A stretch of 64,000 nucleotides of DNA from Isotricha intestinalis (GCA_023807065.1 JAJJLU010000351.1:1-64000), one strand, 5' to 3'. Positions 41,382-52,179 are shown, counted from the stretch's first letter. Notes: generated by a model not told the origin, from the sequence alone. Numbers and translations: made by a program.

Positions 41382-42338
41382 ATGGAAAAATTAATAAAAA
41401 AAGAAGATCCTCCATTAAAAAGTATACTTCGTGTGAAACATCAAAAACCTTTAACTGTTTTATCAAAAAATGGAGAAACTTTACCAGAAGAAATATATTC
41501 ATCAACAATATATTCAAATATTCAAATATATCAACCAAAAACAAAATGCGTGCAACAATATTCATATGAAGAAGAGAAAAACCCTCATTATAGGAATAAA
41601 ATGGAAGATTTCCAAAAAATAGTAGATAAATTTAATAAAGATCCAAACAAAGCATATTTTTCATTATTTGATGGACATGGTGGTATTGAAGTAGTTGAAT
41701 ATGCAAAAGAAAGAATATATTCACTTTTTCATTCTCATTATAAAGAAACAAAAAATGTTAAAAAAAGTTTAATATATTCATTTGAAGAATGTGATAAAGA
41801 AATACAAAAATTATCAAAAAATTCAAATAAAAATCTATTAAATATGGGTTCAACAGCAACTGTAATATTTATAACAAAAGAAAGTGATATAGTATTAGGA
41901 ATAAAAAGAGTGATTTATTGTGCAAATGTTGGTGACTCACGTTGTGTTTTAATAAGTAATTGTGGATGTAAAAGATTAAGTCATGATCACAAATGCGATG
42001 ATGAAATTGAATTAAATAGAATTAAAAAAAATGGGGGAAGTATTATTAATGATAGAGTTCAAGGTAAATTAGCTTTAACAAGAGCTTTAGGTGATTTTTC
42101 TTTAAAAAAATATGGGGTTATTGCTACTCCTTTTATTAATAGAGTAGATTTAAATGATAATGATAAATTCGTTATTATGTGTAGTGATGGTGTTTGGGAT
42201 GTTTTAAATGAAGAAGATTTATTTTATGATTGTTTTAAATATGGGGATACTGCTAAAGAACTTGCTGAACATATTGTTAAGGGAAGTTTGAAGAAAGGAG
42301 CTACTGATAATATTTCTTGTCTTGTTATTAAATTGTAA
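41382..42338 (+). CDS. PP2C-family protein phosphatase
   Basis: 318 residues. The catalytic domain starts at about 58 with YSYEEEKNPHYRNKMED. The metal ligands are readable: Glu75/Asp76 (MED), Asp97-Gly98 in FDGHGG, the Asp of CSDGVWD and the Asp of ATDN near the C-terminus. Also present are GSTATV, NVGDSRCVL and LTRALGDF. It should be a Mg/Mn-dependent Ser/Thr phosphatase. The short N-terminal extension has no clear motif, membrane anchor or targeting peptide. A paralogue lies at 55970-57304 with the same order of blocks. Confidence 0.93.
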   Translation: MEKLIKKEDPPLKSILRVKHQKPLTVLSKNGETLPEEIYSSTIYSNIQIYQPKTKCVQQYSYEEEKNPHYRNKMEDFQKIVDKFNKDPNKAYFSLFDGHGGIEVVEYAKERIYSLFHSHYKETKNVKKSLIYSFEECDKEIQKLSKNSNKNLLNMGSTATVIFITKESDIVLGIKRVIYCANVGDSRCVLISNCGCKRLSHDHKCDDEIELNRIKKNGGSIINDRVQGKLALTRALGDFSLKKYGVIATPFINRVDLNDNDKFVIMCSDGVWDVLNEEDLFYDCFKYGDTAKELAEHIVKGSLKKGATDNISCLVIKL

Positions 42339-43160
42339 TTTTTTAGAATATGTGATTTTTTAATTTTTCTTTTTTTACTATATATTGTTCTTATATTTTG
42401 TAGATTTAATTTGAATTATTATATGTTTAGTTTTTAACTTTTATTTTTTTTATTTATGAAAAGTTATTTATGTTTAGTTTTAAATAAATGTAATACTTAA
42501 TAATTAAATAAATAAACTAATTTATGTATAATTGAAATAATAAACAAGTAAAATAATTAAATAGAGTTTTATATTCTGGATTCTTTCAATATAGAATTTA
42601 ATAGAAAAGAAAATAAAATCTAAAATAAGTATTTTTTAACTATATATAATAAAATATTCCTTTAGATTACAAAAATAAGACTATCAAGAAAATAATTTGA
42701 TTTATAAAAAGATATTCTAGAAATTTCAATTAAATTTTTTTTCTTCATTTCCTAATTAAAATATAAAACATATTCTAGAACATAAATAACAATTTTCAAA
42801 ATTTTCACCAAAAAATTGTATGAATAAATGAAAAAACAAAAATCTTAATTATTAGTTAATAATATAAAATAAAAACTAATTTTAAATTTCTTTCTAAATA
42901 TTAAGGGTAAAGATATATATTTTTGACCAGAAAAAAGTTAATGTTTAAAACATAATTCGGATACCGAGACAAAAAATTGAATCTAAGACATCTAGATTTG
43001 TTTTTTTAAAAATATTTATGAAAATGATTTACATTTTGATTTCTATATTCATTAAAATAATTAATCTATTGAAATTAAACTTGAAAAATTATTAGATAAT
43101 ATTTTCATAATAATTTTGAATTAACAATAAATGAATAAATTTATTTTTCTTAAATTTAAA
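42339..43160. other. 820-bp spacer between convergent genes
   Basis: Mostly AT-rich. A minus-strand fragment at about 42900-43010 reads like protein (RCLRFNFLSRYPNYVLNINF) before a TAA and includes the small palindrome TCGGATACCGA-like site near 42958, the most GC-rich spot of the spacer. No intact gene or RNA recognised. Confidence 0.35.
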
Positions 43161-44096
43161 TTATATTTGTGTCCATAACTTAATAAGATTGTCTTCAGCT
43201 CCAGAAACAATTATACCATTTTTAAATTCTATACATGAATAAACTATCTTATCATGAGTTTTTTCTTTTTCAAAAATTTTTTCAAAATTTCCATTTTTAA
43301 ATCTAAATTTTAAAATATTATTATTTTTAAATTCATCTTCAACTACACATAAAATAGTATTAATCTCACATTTAAATAAAGAAATTATATTTTTTGGTCC
43401 AACAATTTTTTTAATAATTGTTTGAGTAGAAACTTGAATTAAATAAAATCCATTAGAATTAATTCCTCCAATACATAATAAATCATCGTTTAATAAACAC
43501 ATAGAATTTAAATTCCAAGTGATTTCAATGTTATAAATAATATTAATATTAGAATAATTCTCTGAATTCCAAAATTTTAAACAATTTTCATCACAAACTG
43601 ATGTACAAAATTGTTTATTATTTAATTTTATAATATTACAATATGAAATTGTGTTTTGAATTTTTAATGTTTTAAAACATAAAAATTCTTTTTTCTTATT
43701 TATTTTCCAAATTTTCATTGTTTGATCCCATGAAATTGAAATTAATTCATTTTCTTTTATTTCAATCACTTTTAAAACATTTGATAAATGACCAATTAAT
43801 GTTTGTTCAATTTTATAATTATTTTCACCCACAAATTTAATTATCTTCATTGTTGTATCAAATGAACATGATATTAATCTTTTATCATTTAATTCTGTAA
43901 TTGAATTTACATAAAATTTATGTTCTTTAATTGTTAATTGTAATTCAAAGGTGTTTTGTTTTAATATTTTAATAGTAAAGTCTTTAGAACAAGAAACTAA
44001 CCTTCCATCACTTATTATATTTAAATATGTTATTGTGTCTTTATGTATTTTAATTGAAGTAATATTTTGTAAAATTTTCGCCATTAATTTATTCAA
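43161..44096 (-). CDS. WD40-repeat protein
   Basis: 311 residues forming about seven WD40-type repeats, for example TIKILKQ, LISCSFDTTMKIIK, LISISWDQTMKIWK, FCTSVCDENCLKFWN and the last VSGAEDNLIKLW. The repeats fill the whole protein, giving a single beta-propeller, which generally acts as a binding platform. No extra domain identifies a pathway. It is divergent to the small membrane protein gene at 44387 (290 bp apart). Confidence 0.85.
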   Translation of the reverse strand: MNKLMAKILQNITSIKIHKDTITYLNIISDGRLVSCSKDFTIKILKQNTFELQLTIKEHKFYVNSITELNDKRLISCSFDTTMKIIKFVGENNYKIEQTLIGHLSNVLKVIEIKENELISISWDQTMKIWKINKKKEFLCFKTLKIQNTISYCNIIKLNNKQFCTSVCDENCLKFWNSENYSNINIIYNIEITWNLNSMCLLNDDLLCIGGINSNGFYLIQVSTQTIIKKIVGPKNIISLFKCEINTILCVVEDEFKNNNILKFRFKNGNFEKIFEKEKTHDKIVYSCIEFKNGIIVSGAEDNLIKLWTQI

Positions 44097-44386
44097 TTAG
44101 TTTTTTTTAAATTTCAAATTTATTTAAAATCAATATTTTTTCCTTAATTTTCGAAATAAACTAAACTTAACTTGATATCATTAATAATGGCAATAATTAC
44201 GGAATTATACTTAAAACTTCTATAACCTAAAAAAACAACAAATTCTAATTATATATAAAAGGAATCCTTCAAAATCATCTTTGTTGGAAAATATATAAAA
44301 ATCTTTATATATTGTATATTTCTTTATCTATTAAAGAATCCAATGTCAAATAGTTATATTATTTATTATTATTCATTTATCACTAA

Positions 44387-44653
44387 ATGGAAAATAATGA
44401 GGAAAATAGAAGAAACAGAAGTAGAAGACATTTTGGATGCCTGGACTACGGAGGATTAATTTCAAATGGAATTTTAAATATTGTATTCTTTTTCCTTAAC
44501 ATTGCAACAGCAAATAAAATAATTATATTTTTTTCATGGCTCAATAATTTATTTGGAATAATTATAGCATTGAAATTAGGAGAGAATTTCCATATCGGGC
44601 TCAATATAGTATATTTTATTATTTCAATATTTGTTTTGATATTCAATAAATAA
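44387..44653 (+). CDS. Small hydrophobic membrane protein, unknown
   Basis: 88 residues. A charged Asn/Arg-rich N-terminus (NRRNRSRRHFGCLDYGG) is followed by two or three membrane segments (about 25-60 and 67-86) ending in FNK. The N-terminal codons include GGA, TGC, CTG and GAC, unlike random AT-rich DNA, which supports a real gene. No family recognised. The positive-inside rule puts the N-terminus in the cytosol. Confidence 0.5.
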   Translation: MENNEENRRNRSRRHFGCLDYGGLISNGILNIVFFFLNIATANKIIIFFSWLNNLFGIIIALKLGENFHIGLNIVYFIISIFVLIFNK

Positions 44654-45048
44654 AAGATTTTATTCAAAAGATAAATAGTTTTTTGTTAAATTATTTATTC
44701 TTCATTTTAAACAAAATTTATTAAAAACAAAATAATGAATCACTTTACACTTTTATCTTTAAAATAAAATTATAAAATGAATATCCTTAAAATCAAATAT
44801 TAAATAATATCTAAAAATTTTTAATTTTGTCGTCAGACAAATTATAAAAGTTAAAGAAAAAAAAGTTTTAACTTCCAATTTATTAAAACATTATTAAAAT
44901 TAAATAATTATTAAAGTCTAAATATAATTATTTTTTTATTTGAATTTTATATTATGAACAAATATTTGTTTTTGAGTTAATAATTTTAAATATATTTTTA
45001 ATCAAATAAAAAATATATAAAACAAAATATTGACTTAATCAATTTAAA
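44654..45048. other. 395-bp AT-rich spacer
   Basis: Only a small hairpin (TTTGTC GTCA GACAAA near 44828-44843) stands out; no feature called. Confidence 0.4.
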
Positions 45049-48000
45049 ATGGAGGAACTAAATAATTTATTAAATGAATTTGCCAATATTTTTGGTTTTA
45101 GTGAATTTGATGAAGAATTTATCAATTATTTAAAAAAAATTTCAAAGCCAAATAATCAAATATGTAATAAAAATGTTAAAGCTGGAGAAGGTGGATGGAA
45201 ATGTTTGGATTGTGAAATGAATGGATGTTTATTGATATGTACAGAATGTTTTGAAAAGGCAAAAGAAAAACATAAAGGACATAAAATAAGATTTGAATCT
45301 TCATCATATGGATTTTGTGATTGTGGTGATCCAAATTCAATAAAAGAAGAAGGATTTTGTCCTGATCATTTAGGACCTTTTAAAGATGATGAAAGTTTAT
45401 ATAAATTTATTAAAACTGGTTTTTCAGAAAAAGAATTTGAATTAGTTGATTTATATTTAGATAAAATATTTGAATTATTAATCTCATATATTAGTTCATT
45501 TGAAAATGAAAATAAATATGAAAATGAAATAATTGATATTTTAGATATAATTATTGATTTTATTGAATCATGCTATAATAATAATTTATGTGTTTTTCAT
45601 TTGATTACCTTAAAATTAATTAAAAATTATCCGAATAAAACATATCATAAATGTTTTTCTTTTGATGAAAAAACAAAAAAAATTAATGTAATTAAAAATA
45701 ATGGGTTACAACATACTTGTATTTGTCCTTCTTTACAATTATTAATAAATACTTTAATAAAGAAAAATAATGAACATAACTCAAATGAATTCTTAACTTT
45801 ATTTATTCAAAATTTAAAAATTAAATTGATTATAGGCATTTCATTTTTTCATTCATTTACAGATTCATATAGTACTGAAAATTTTAGAAAATTTAGTGGA
45901 TTCTCTTTTCAAATATGTGATAATAATTTAGCCGAAGTAATATGTTCTGAATTAAATAGAGATTTCTTTAATAATTTTTTTGATGAATGTAAAGAAGTAT
46001 TTTTAGAAAAGAAAGAAAATAATGTTGAACAATTAAATCAATTTTTATTTGATTTTTATCGTTTATTTGTTAATATACCTCAAAAAAAATCTATTCATAA
46101 TTTTATTTCAAATAATAAAATATTTGAAACTATTATTGATTTTGGAAATTCATTTAATAATTATATTTATTTTGAGAACAAACTTTCATTTGATGAATTT
46201 GAAACAAAAACATATGATTTTAATAAAATGATTGTTGAAATATATCTTTTATTTATATTCAATTTATTAACTAGTTTATTAGATTATACAGAGAAAAATA
46301 TAACTCAAATAAAATATATATTAAATTATTTATTAAAGAAAATATTCGACTATCAAAATTTTAAAAAAAGAAATTTAAAAAAAACATTTACATTTCATAT
46401 AACTTTAGGAAGATTATATGCAATTTTTATAAATAGGTTTTGCTTTTCATTGAGTATTGAAAAACATATTGATTTATATGAAGCTTTTCAATATATTCAA
46501 AGATTAATTCCAATAGAATATGATACTATACATCAATTCTTATTAAAAGAATTATTAACATTTTTTACATTTATGTGTTCATTAAATTATAAATTTTTTA
46601 TTTATTATGGAGAAGATATGAAATTATATTCATTAAATTATTTTATGAAGAGGAAATTTATAATTTGTGATTTCGTATTATTTAAATATTTAATAAGTTT
46701 AAAAGAAAACATTCAATTTTTAGAATTAAATCAATTATTAGACATAATATGTATTGAAGATAATAATTCTTTTTTTAAAAATCATATTTTACAAAAATCT
46801 AATATTTTTTCGGAGATTAAGAATCTGTTCTCGAAAACAAAAGAAGATGAAGATAATGAAAATAATTTTTTTTTATTAAATTCAATTTTACAATTGATTT
46901 TAATAATGATTAGAGATGATAATTTTTTATTTGAATTAGCTTTTGAATGTGTAACAGACTTTAAAATGAGTTATAAAGATGAATTATTAAAAAATATATA
47001 TGAAATTGAGAAAGATAATTTAAATGAATTATTTAAAAAAAATGTATTTGTTGAAATTTTAGGAAATAAGAATTTAATGTCTATAGCTGAATGTGAAAAA
47101 AAAATTACAAAATATACATATTATTTTGAAATAAACAATATTGAAAAAGTTTTTATTGAAAATTGTAATAATGTAAAATCAAAAAATAATTTAATAAAAT
47201 TTTCTATAAAAAATGAATTATTACATTTATTTGATTTAGATTATATTCCATTTTTTTCCCGTATAGAAACTGCAAAGAAATATTTAATGGAATTTAAAAA
47301 AAAAAAATTTAATTTATTAAACACAGTTTTTTCTCCTTGTTTAGATATTCAAAAACAATTAAATTCTTCAAACATTCATAATTTTTTAATAGAAACTAAA
47401 AATTATAATTCTTTTTTAAATATATTTAAAAAAATTATTACAAGTTCAAATTATTTATCTCATATTTTTTTATATACAATATCCAAATATATATGTGTTT
47501 ATATAAGTTTTCAAGGTAATAATATAACTAATTCTTTTAAAAATGAAATATTATCTGCAATCCAATCTTCTAAATTAAATGATGAAGTTTATCTTTCATA
47601 TTTTGAATATATTAAAACAATATTAAACAAAATTATAGGAAATAATATAAAAGATAATAAATTAAATGTTGAGAAAAAAAACGATTTTAAAAATAAAAAA
47701 GAACAAATGAAGAATAAATATAAAAAACAATTTTCAGAATTAAATTCTAAATTTTATCAAAATTTCAATCTAGATATTAATTCTAAAGAAATGGAACTAG
47801 AAAATGAGAATGATTTTGAAATTTGTGTTATATGTAGAGAAAAATTAGATCCTAATAATTTAAAAAATTTTTATGGTAAAATATGTTTTTGTGTAAATGA
47901 CTACTTTAATGATAATATGAGAGCTAATCAAACACAAAATAAACAAAAAAAGCATAGATTTGTCTCTTGTAATCACAAATGTCATTATAATTGTTATTTA

Positions 48001-49389
48001 GAAATAATTTTCATAAAAAGTTCACAATATTATAAATATGAATTTTTTTGTCCTTTATGTAAAGAATTATCTAATTTATACATTAGTGATTTAAGCCATA
48101 TATTTTTGAGTAATAATAATATTAATAAATCTTATGTTCAAGGTATTGGATTAAATGGAGATAATAAACATTTTTTTATTCAAAATCTGGAAGAAAACAA
48201 TATTATAAATCAATGTAGAAATGTTATTGAGGATTTTGCTACAAAATTATTGAAACAAAATGTATTGTTAAAAGATATGAATGAAAATCAAGAATTATTT
48301 AATTTATTTTTTGATAAAATATTCAATGATTTTATGGTATTATTTTCTTATTATAAATTTACAGATAATAAAATTCTTCAAATTGATATCTGGAAAAATA
48401 TATTATTATCAATTAGGTTATTATTTAAATGTTCTCAATTAAAATATTATGAATCTCTTTTAGAAGAATTCAATGAAAAATTAAAATTAATAAATAGTAT
48501 TGAACAAAATGAAATAATTAATCAAGAATTAATATATATATATAAATTTTTAGGGAGATTTATATTTTTATTTGCTTTATTAATTGATTTTAATAATTCT
48601 TTTGAGTTTTGGTTCAAAAAAATAATAGAAAACAATGTATTACAATTTTATATTATATCATCTTATTATAATTTTATTAATGAATTAGCAACAAATAATT
48701 TAAAACCAATAACTTTAAATGATTTCTTGAATAATCCAGATTATTATAAATATATTGAACCTTTTTATGATGTATATAAAACTCAAAATGAAGTTTTTTA
48801 TTATTTGATTAACAATGATGTTAAAGAAATTGATTCTAAAAAAGAATTTATTACTCCATCACTTGAAAGTTGTATTAATTTAATTAAATTAAAATCTAAT
48901 ATATCATTAATAGAAAATGCTCTTAAGAATAAAACTTCAGAAATAATTAACTCATTCCATTTTCCTAAATTAAATTTTATTGATTTACCAGAGAGCTGCT
49001 ATGATTTATTTTCTTATTATGCTAAAATGGAATGTTGTAGTTGCCATAAAAAAGAAATTAATGGTTATATTTGTCTAACTTGTGGAGGAAAAATATGTAA
49101 TAAAAGAATATGTCAATCAGAAATAAATGCTAAAGGAAAAAGAGAATATTCATTATTTGATCATTCAAAAAAATGTAATGGTGGAACAACAATATATTTA
49201 GCATTAAATTCAACACAAATAGTTTATTTTTTAAAAAGAAAAATAATAAATTCTACTTTTTATTTATATGTAAATAAATATGGAGAACATGCGGAGGAAA
49301 ACAATTTCTCTTTAGAATTTCATTTGGATAATAATTTATATGAAAAAGCAAAAAATGATTTTATTAATTTAAAATTTAGAAAAAAATAA
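45049..49389 (+). CDS. UBR-box N-degron E3 ubiquitin ligase (UBR1/2-like)
   Basis: 1446 residues. The N-terminal UBR box at about 38-108 has the Cys/His pattern CNKNVKAGEGGWKCLDC, CTEC, HKGHK and FCDCGDPNS, including the acidic residues that bind basic N-termini. A long helical region follows. A RING-H2 starts at about 925 (CVICREKL) with a roughly 45-residue insertion containing extra Cys, then CNHKCHYNC and FFCPLC near 1006. The C-terminal UAIN-like domain (about 1280-1440) has CYDLFSYYAKMECCSCHKKE and LTCGGKICN. Known UBR1-type ligases degrade proteins with destabilising N-termini. Shorter than the roughly 1750-1950 residues of fungal and animal homologues. Confidence 0.92.
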   Translation: MEELNNLLNEFANIFGFSEFDEEFINYLKKISKPNNQICNKNVKAGEGGWKCLDCEMNGCLLICTECFEKAKEKHKGHKIRFESSSYGFCDCGDPNSIKEEGFCPDHLGPFKDDESLYKFIKTGFSEKEFELVDLYLDKIFELLISYISSFENENKYENEIIDILDIIIDFIESCYNNNLCVFHLITLKLIKNYPNKTYHKCFSFDEKTKKINVIKNNGLQHTCICPSLQLLINTLIKKNNEHNSNEFLTLFIQNLKIKLIIGISFFHSFTDSYSTENFRKFSGFSFQICDNNLAEVICSELNRDFFNNFFDECKEVFLEKKENNVEQLNQFLFDFYRLFVNIPQKKSIHNFISNNKIFETIIDFGNSFNNYIYFENKLSFDEFETKTYDFNKMIVEIYLLFIFNLLTSLLDYTEKNITQIKYILNYLLKKIFDYQNFKKRNLKKTFTFHITLGRLYAIFINRFCFSLSIEKHIDLYEAFQYIQRLIPIEYDTIHQFLLKELLTFFTFMCSLNYKFFIYYGEDMKLYSLNYFMKRKFIICDFVLFKYLISLKENIQFLELNQLLDIICIEDNNSFFKNHILQKSNIFSEIKNLFSKTKEDEDNENNFFLLNSILQLILIMIRDDNFLFELAFECVTDFKMSYKDELLKNIYEIEKDNLNELFKKNVFVEILGNKNLMSIAECEKKITKYTYYFEINNIEKVFIENCNNVKSKNNLIKFSIKNELLHLFDLDYIPFFSRIETAKKYLMEFKKKKFNLLNTVFSPCLDIQKQLNSSNIHNFLIETKNYNSFLNIFKKIITSSNYLSHIFLYTISKYICVYISFQGNNITNSFKNEILSAIQSSKLNDEVYLSYFEYIKTILNKIIGNNIKDNKLNVEKKNDFKNKKEQMKNKYKKQFSELNSKFYQNFNLDINSKEMELENENDFEICVICREKLDPNNLKNFYGKICFCVNDYFNDNMRANQTQNKQKKHRFVSCNHKCHYNCYLEIIFIKSSQYYKYEFFCPLCKELSNLYISDLSHIFLSNNNINKSYVQGIGLNGDNKHFFIQNLEENNIINQCRNVIEDFATKLLKQNVLLKDMNENQELFNLFFDKIFNDFMVLFSYYKFTDNKILQIDIWKNILLSIRLLFKCSQLKYYESLLEEFNEKLKLINSIEQNEIINQELIYIYKFLGRFIFLFALLIDFNNSFEFWFKKIIENNVLQFYIISSYYNFINELATNNLKPITLNDFLNNPDYYKYIEPFYDVYKTQNEVFYYLINNDVKEIDSKKEFITPSLESCINLIKLKSNISLIENALKNKTSEIINSFHFPKLNFIDLPESCYDLFSYYAKMECCSCHKKEINGYICLTCGGKICNKRICQSEINAKGKREYSLFDHSKKCNGGTTIYLALNSTQIVYFLKRKIINSTFYLYVNKYGEHAEENNFSLEFHLDNNLYEKAKNDFINLKFRKK

Positions 49390-49749
49390 AAATAATAGAA
49401 GTGTGAATGAAAATAATATAAACAATAAAAAATCATTTGTTTAAATTTTAGACTTTAATTTTAATAAAAATCACTGATTAAATTTAAAAAAAATGTTATT
49501 ATTTTAATAAAGTATTTAGGATATATTTTTTATTAATAATTTGTTAATTATTAATTCAGGAAATTAATATAAATTTCTTCATTAAAGATAATTTTTAGAT
49601 TAATTGAATTATAATTATAAGAATATTAAATAATTTATAAACATAGGAAATAAAAAATATTTTTTTATTTTTTCAAAAATTAAAATAAAATTTTTTTATA
49701 ATTTAAAAATGAATTTAAGAAATAAATTGACAAAAAATAATATTAATAA
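49390..49749. other. 360-bp spacer between convergent genes
   Basis: AT-rich 3'-flank of the UBR and histone H3 genes. No stem-loop resembling the animal histone 3' element is seen downstream of H3. Confidence 0.5.
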
Positions 49750-50166
49750 TTATTTTTCTCCTCTAATTCTTTTAGCTAATTGCATATCTTTAGGCATAAT
49801 AGTAACTCTTTTAGCATGAATAGCACATAAATTAGTATCTTCAAATAAGCCAACTAAATAACTTTCACTTGCTTCTTGTAAAGCTAAAACAGCAGAGGAT
49901 TGAAATCTTAAATCACTTTTAAATGCTCCTGCAATTTCTCTAACTAATCTTTGAAAAGGTAATTTTCTAATTAACAATTCAGTTGATTTTTGGTATTTTC
50001 TTATTTCTCTTAAAGCTACAGTTCCTGGTCTATATCTATGTGGTTTTTTAACTCCTCCTATTGCTGGTGCTGTTTTCCTTGCTGCTTTACTTGATGTTAT
50101 TGCTTTCCTTGGAGCTTTACTTCCTTGAGGTGTTTGTTTTCTTGCTGTTTGTTTTGTTCTTGCCAT
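49750..50166 (-). CDS. Histone H3 with divergent N-tail
   Basis: 138 codons including Met, two more residues than the usual 136. The tail reads [20 protein letters not shown] where canonical H3 has [18 protein letters not shown]: Ser10 is replaced by Gln and two residues are inserted before the Lys14 equivalent. One residue is inserted again before the Lys23 equivalent (AITSSK), and the C-terminal Ala is missing (ends GEK). The second ARKS site reads ARKT. The histone fold ([16 protein letters not shown] to RIRGEK) is well conserved. It packages DNA in nucleosomes; whether it is the major H3 or a variant cannot be told from one copy. No intron. Bre1 and an HP1-like gene lie nearby. Confidence 0.97.
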   Translation of the reverse strand: MARTKQTARKQTPQGSKAPRKAITSSKAARKTAPAIGGVKKPHRYRPGTVALREIRKYQKSTELLIRKLPFQRLVREIAGAFKSDLRFQSSAVLALQEASESYLVGLFEDTNLCAIHAKRVTIMPKDMQLAKRIRGEK

Positions 50167-50718
50167 TCTTTATTTATTTATAAATTTTTTTCTATTTTGT
50201 TATATATACTCTTTTTATAATATTTTTCAAAATTTTGTATTATTTTGTTAAAATCAAATATATTAAATATATTTTTTCAATATAATTTATTTTTCTTTAG
50301 GAAATAATAAAATTAAGTATTTTTATTGATATTACTAATCTTAATTGTTAATTAGTTTTTACTCTATGTAAATTTCAAAAAACATATTTTCGTTTTTTCT
50401 ATGATTTCTTTCCTTTGTTATGGATAAATTTAAAATAAATACTATTTTTTTATTTTTTATGATTTTTAAAAAAATATCTTTACAAGATTTGAATAACATT
50501 TTTATTATTAATTAAAATGATTTATTTCTATTTTAACAAAAATATTAAAATAATTTACGAACAAAAAATGTAAATTTATGAAAATTAATACAAAATTTTT
50601 CATATGATATTGATTTATTCAGAAACCATCATAGTGGTTTAAATCTTTAATTTAAAATAAAAAATGTTCATTTTATAAAATTAATTTTTTAAATTAATTA
50701 TAAATTTTATAATTCAAA
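50167..50718. promoter_or_regulatory. 552-bp region between divergent H3 and TPM/RING genes
   Basis: No gene seen. It must contain both promoters. No histone-type upstream element recognised. Confidence 0.4.
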
Positions 50719-51813
50719 ATGAACATTATGAAATTATTTTTATTCTCTATTCTTGTTTTTTTTTCTATTCAATCACAAATTAATACATGGTCATCCTATG
50801 ATTTATGGAAATATATAGAATATGAATTAAATTCAAATAATGCAATAAATAAAAATTATTTCACAATGGATCCAAATAGATTTTTATCCAAAAATGAAAA
50901 TTATAATTTGAATTTAATAGAAAAGAATCAACAAAAATTATTTATGGAAACAAAAATCCCAAATTATATTATTTTTATATCAAATTTGGTTCCAAATGAA
51001 AAAATTGAAGATTTAGCTTTCTATGTTGCTAAAAGTTTATATTTAAAATTTCCAGAAGTTAATGTATCAAACTCTATTATTTCTATTTTTTCAGTGAATG
51101 ACAGAAAAATGAGAATTAGAACTGGAAGTTTATTAAAAAAAAAAATTTCTGATTCTTCATGTCTTGAAATATTAAATAATAGAAAAAAAGAATTAAGAAA
51201 AGGGAATTATAATAAAGTAGCTTATGATTTATCTAATAATATTTTAGATGTATATAATGAAAATCCATATATAGGATTAATAATTATTGCAATCATTATT
51301 TTTATAGTCATTTTAATTGTTTGTTATTCAAATAATAAAACAAAAAAAGAAAAAGAACAATTAGAAAAAATAAAAGATTATTTAAAAAGAGCAAAAACAA
51401 ATAAAACAATAATATCTGAAAGTTGTGTAATTTGTTTAGAAGCATTTGAAAATAATAGTAAAGATGTCTCAACTTTACCTTGTGGACATCAATTTCACAC
51501 TAAATGTATTACAGAATGGATGTTAAAAAGTAAAAAATGTCCATTATGTAGAGAAGTAATTAATGATTTAAATAATGAAGGAGAAATTAAAAGTGAAAAT
51601 ATAAATTTGATTGATTCTTTAAGTGGAGAAAGCTTAAGTGAAAGAATTTGGGAAATTCAAACACGAATTTTCCCTCAATTTGTCAGATATAGCTATTCTA
51701 ATTTATGGAATGCTCATAATAATAATAATAATAATGGAAGTAGTTTTAGAAATGAATCCCAAACTTATGTTTTAGACCATGACATTGGAGGTGGAGCAAC
51801 TTCTGAATGGTAA
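50719..51813 (+). CDS. TPM-domain plus RING-H2 membrane E3 ligase
   Basis: 364 residues. A signal peptide (about 1-20) precedes a TPM-like (TLP18.3/Psb32/MOLO-1) domain at about 50-178 on the non-cytosolic side, with YIIFISNLVPNEKIEDLAFYVA and SIFSVNDRKMRIRTGS. A single TM helix follows at about 184-203, then a cytosolic RING-H2 at 236-277 (CVICLEAF, CGHQFH, KC, CPLC). The layout parallels PA-TM-RING ligases, with TPM replacing the PA domain, so it may pair lumenal or extracellular recognition with ubiquitylation inside. The C-terminal tail ends in GGGATSEW. Function is inferred from architecture. Confidence 0.82.
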   Translation: MNIMKLFLFSILVFFSIQSQINTWSSYDLWKYIEYELNSNNAINKNYFTMDPNRFLSKNENYNLNLIEKNQQKLFMETKIPNYIIFISNLVPNEKIEDLAFYVAKSLYLKFPEVNVSNSIISIFSVNDRKMRIRTGSLLKKKISDSSCLEILNNRKKELRKGNYNKVAYDLSNNILDVYNENPYIGLIIIAIIIFIVILIVCYSNNKTKKEKEQLEKIKDYLKRAKTNKTIISESCVICLEAFENNSKDVSTLPCGHQFHTKCITEWMLKSKKCPLCREVINDLNNEGEIKSENINLIDSLSGESLSERIWEIQTRIFPQFVRYSYSNLWNAHNNNNNNGSSFRNESQTYVLDHDIGGGATSEW

Positions 51814-52179
51814 TAAATATATTTTATTTTATTTTCTTATTTTGAATTAATTGAATAAAAAATAAAGTTAATTTTAATAATTGTTACTAATTTTTTGGTA
51901 TTTTCAATTAATTTATTTAATTTGTTTTTGGTTGTAAGTCATAAAAATTATTCGCGATTTTAATTGTTTGAAAATTAAGTTCAAATATATTCAAATTCAA
52001 ATGAATTTAAAAGATAAATATAAAAATTTCAAAACAAACTATATCCCTTTATCTTAGGTTCATTTCCACATATTTTTGAAATATTATTATATAAATATTA
52101 TTTTTGATAAACTATACACGATTATATTTTTTTTGTTAAAACTGGTAATTTTGTTTAAATTATTGTTTATTATTATGCT
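51814..52179. other. 366-bp spacer between convergent genes
   Basis: AT-rich; nothing recognised. Confidence 0.5.

Noticed and set aside
42958..42968. TCGGATACCGA palindrome as part of a tRNA or ncRNA
   Set aside because: No cloverleaf or further stems around it; it lies in a coding-like minus-strand fragment.
44828..44843. Hairpin TTTGTC-GTCA-GACAAA as a terminator
   Set aside because: A 6-bp stem without further context is expected by chance in this much AT-rich DNA.
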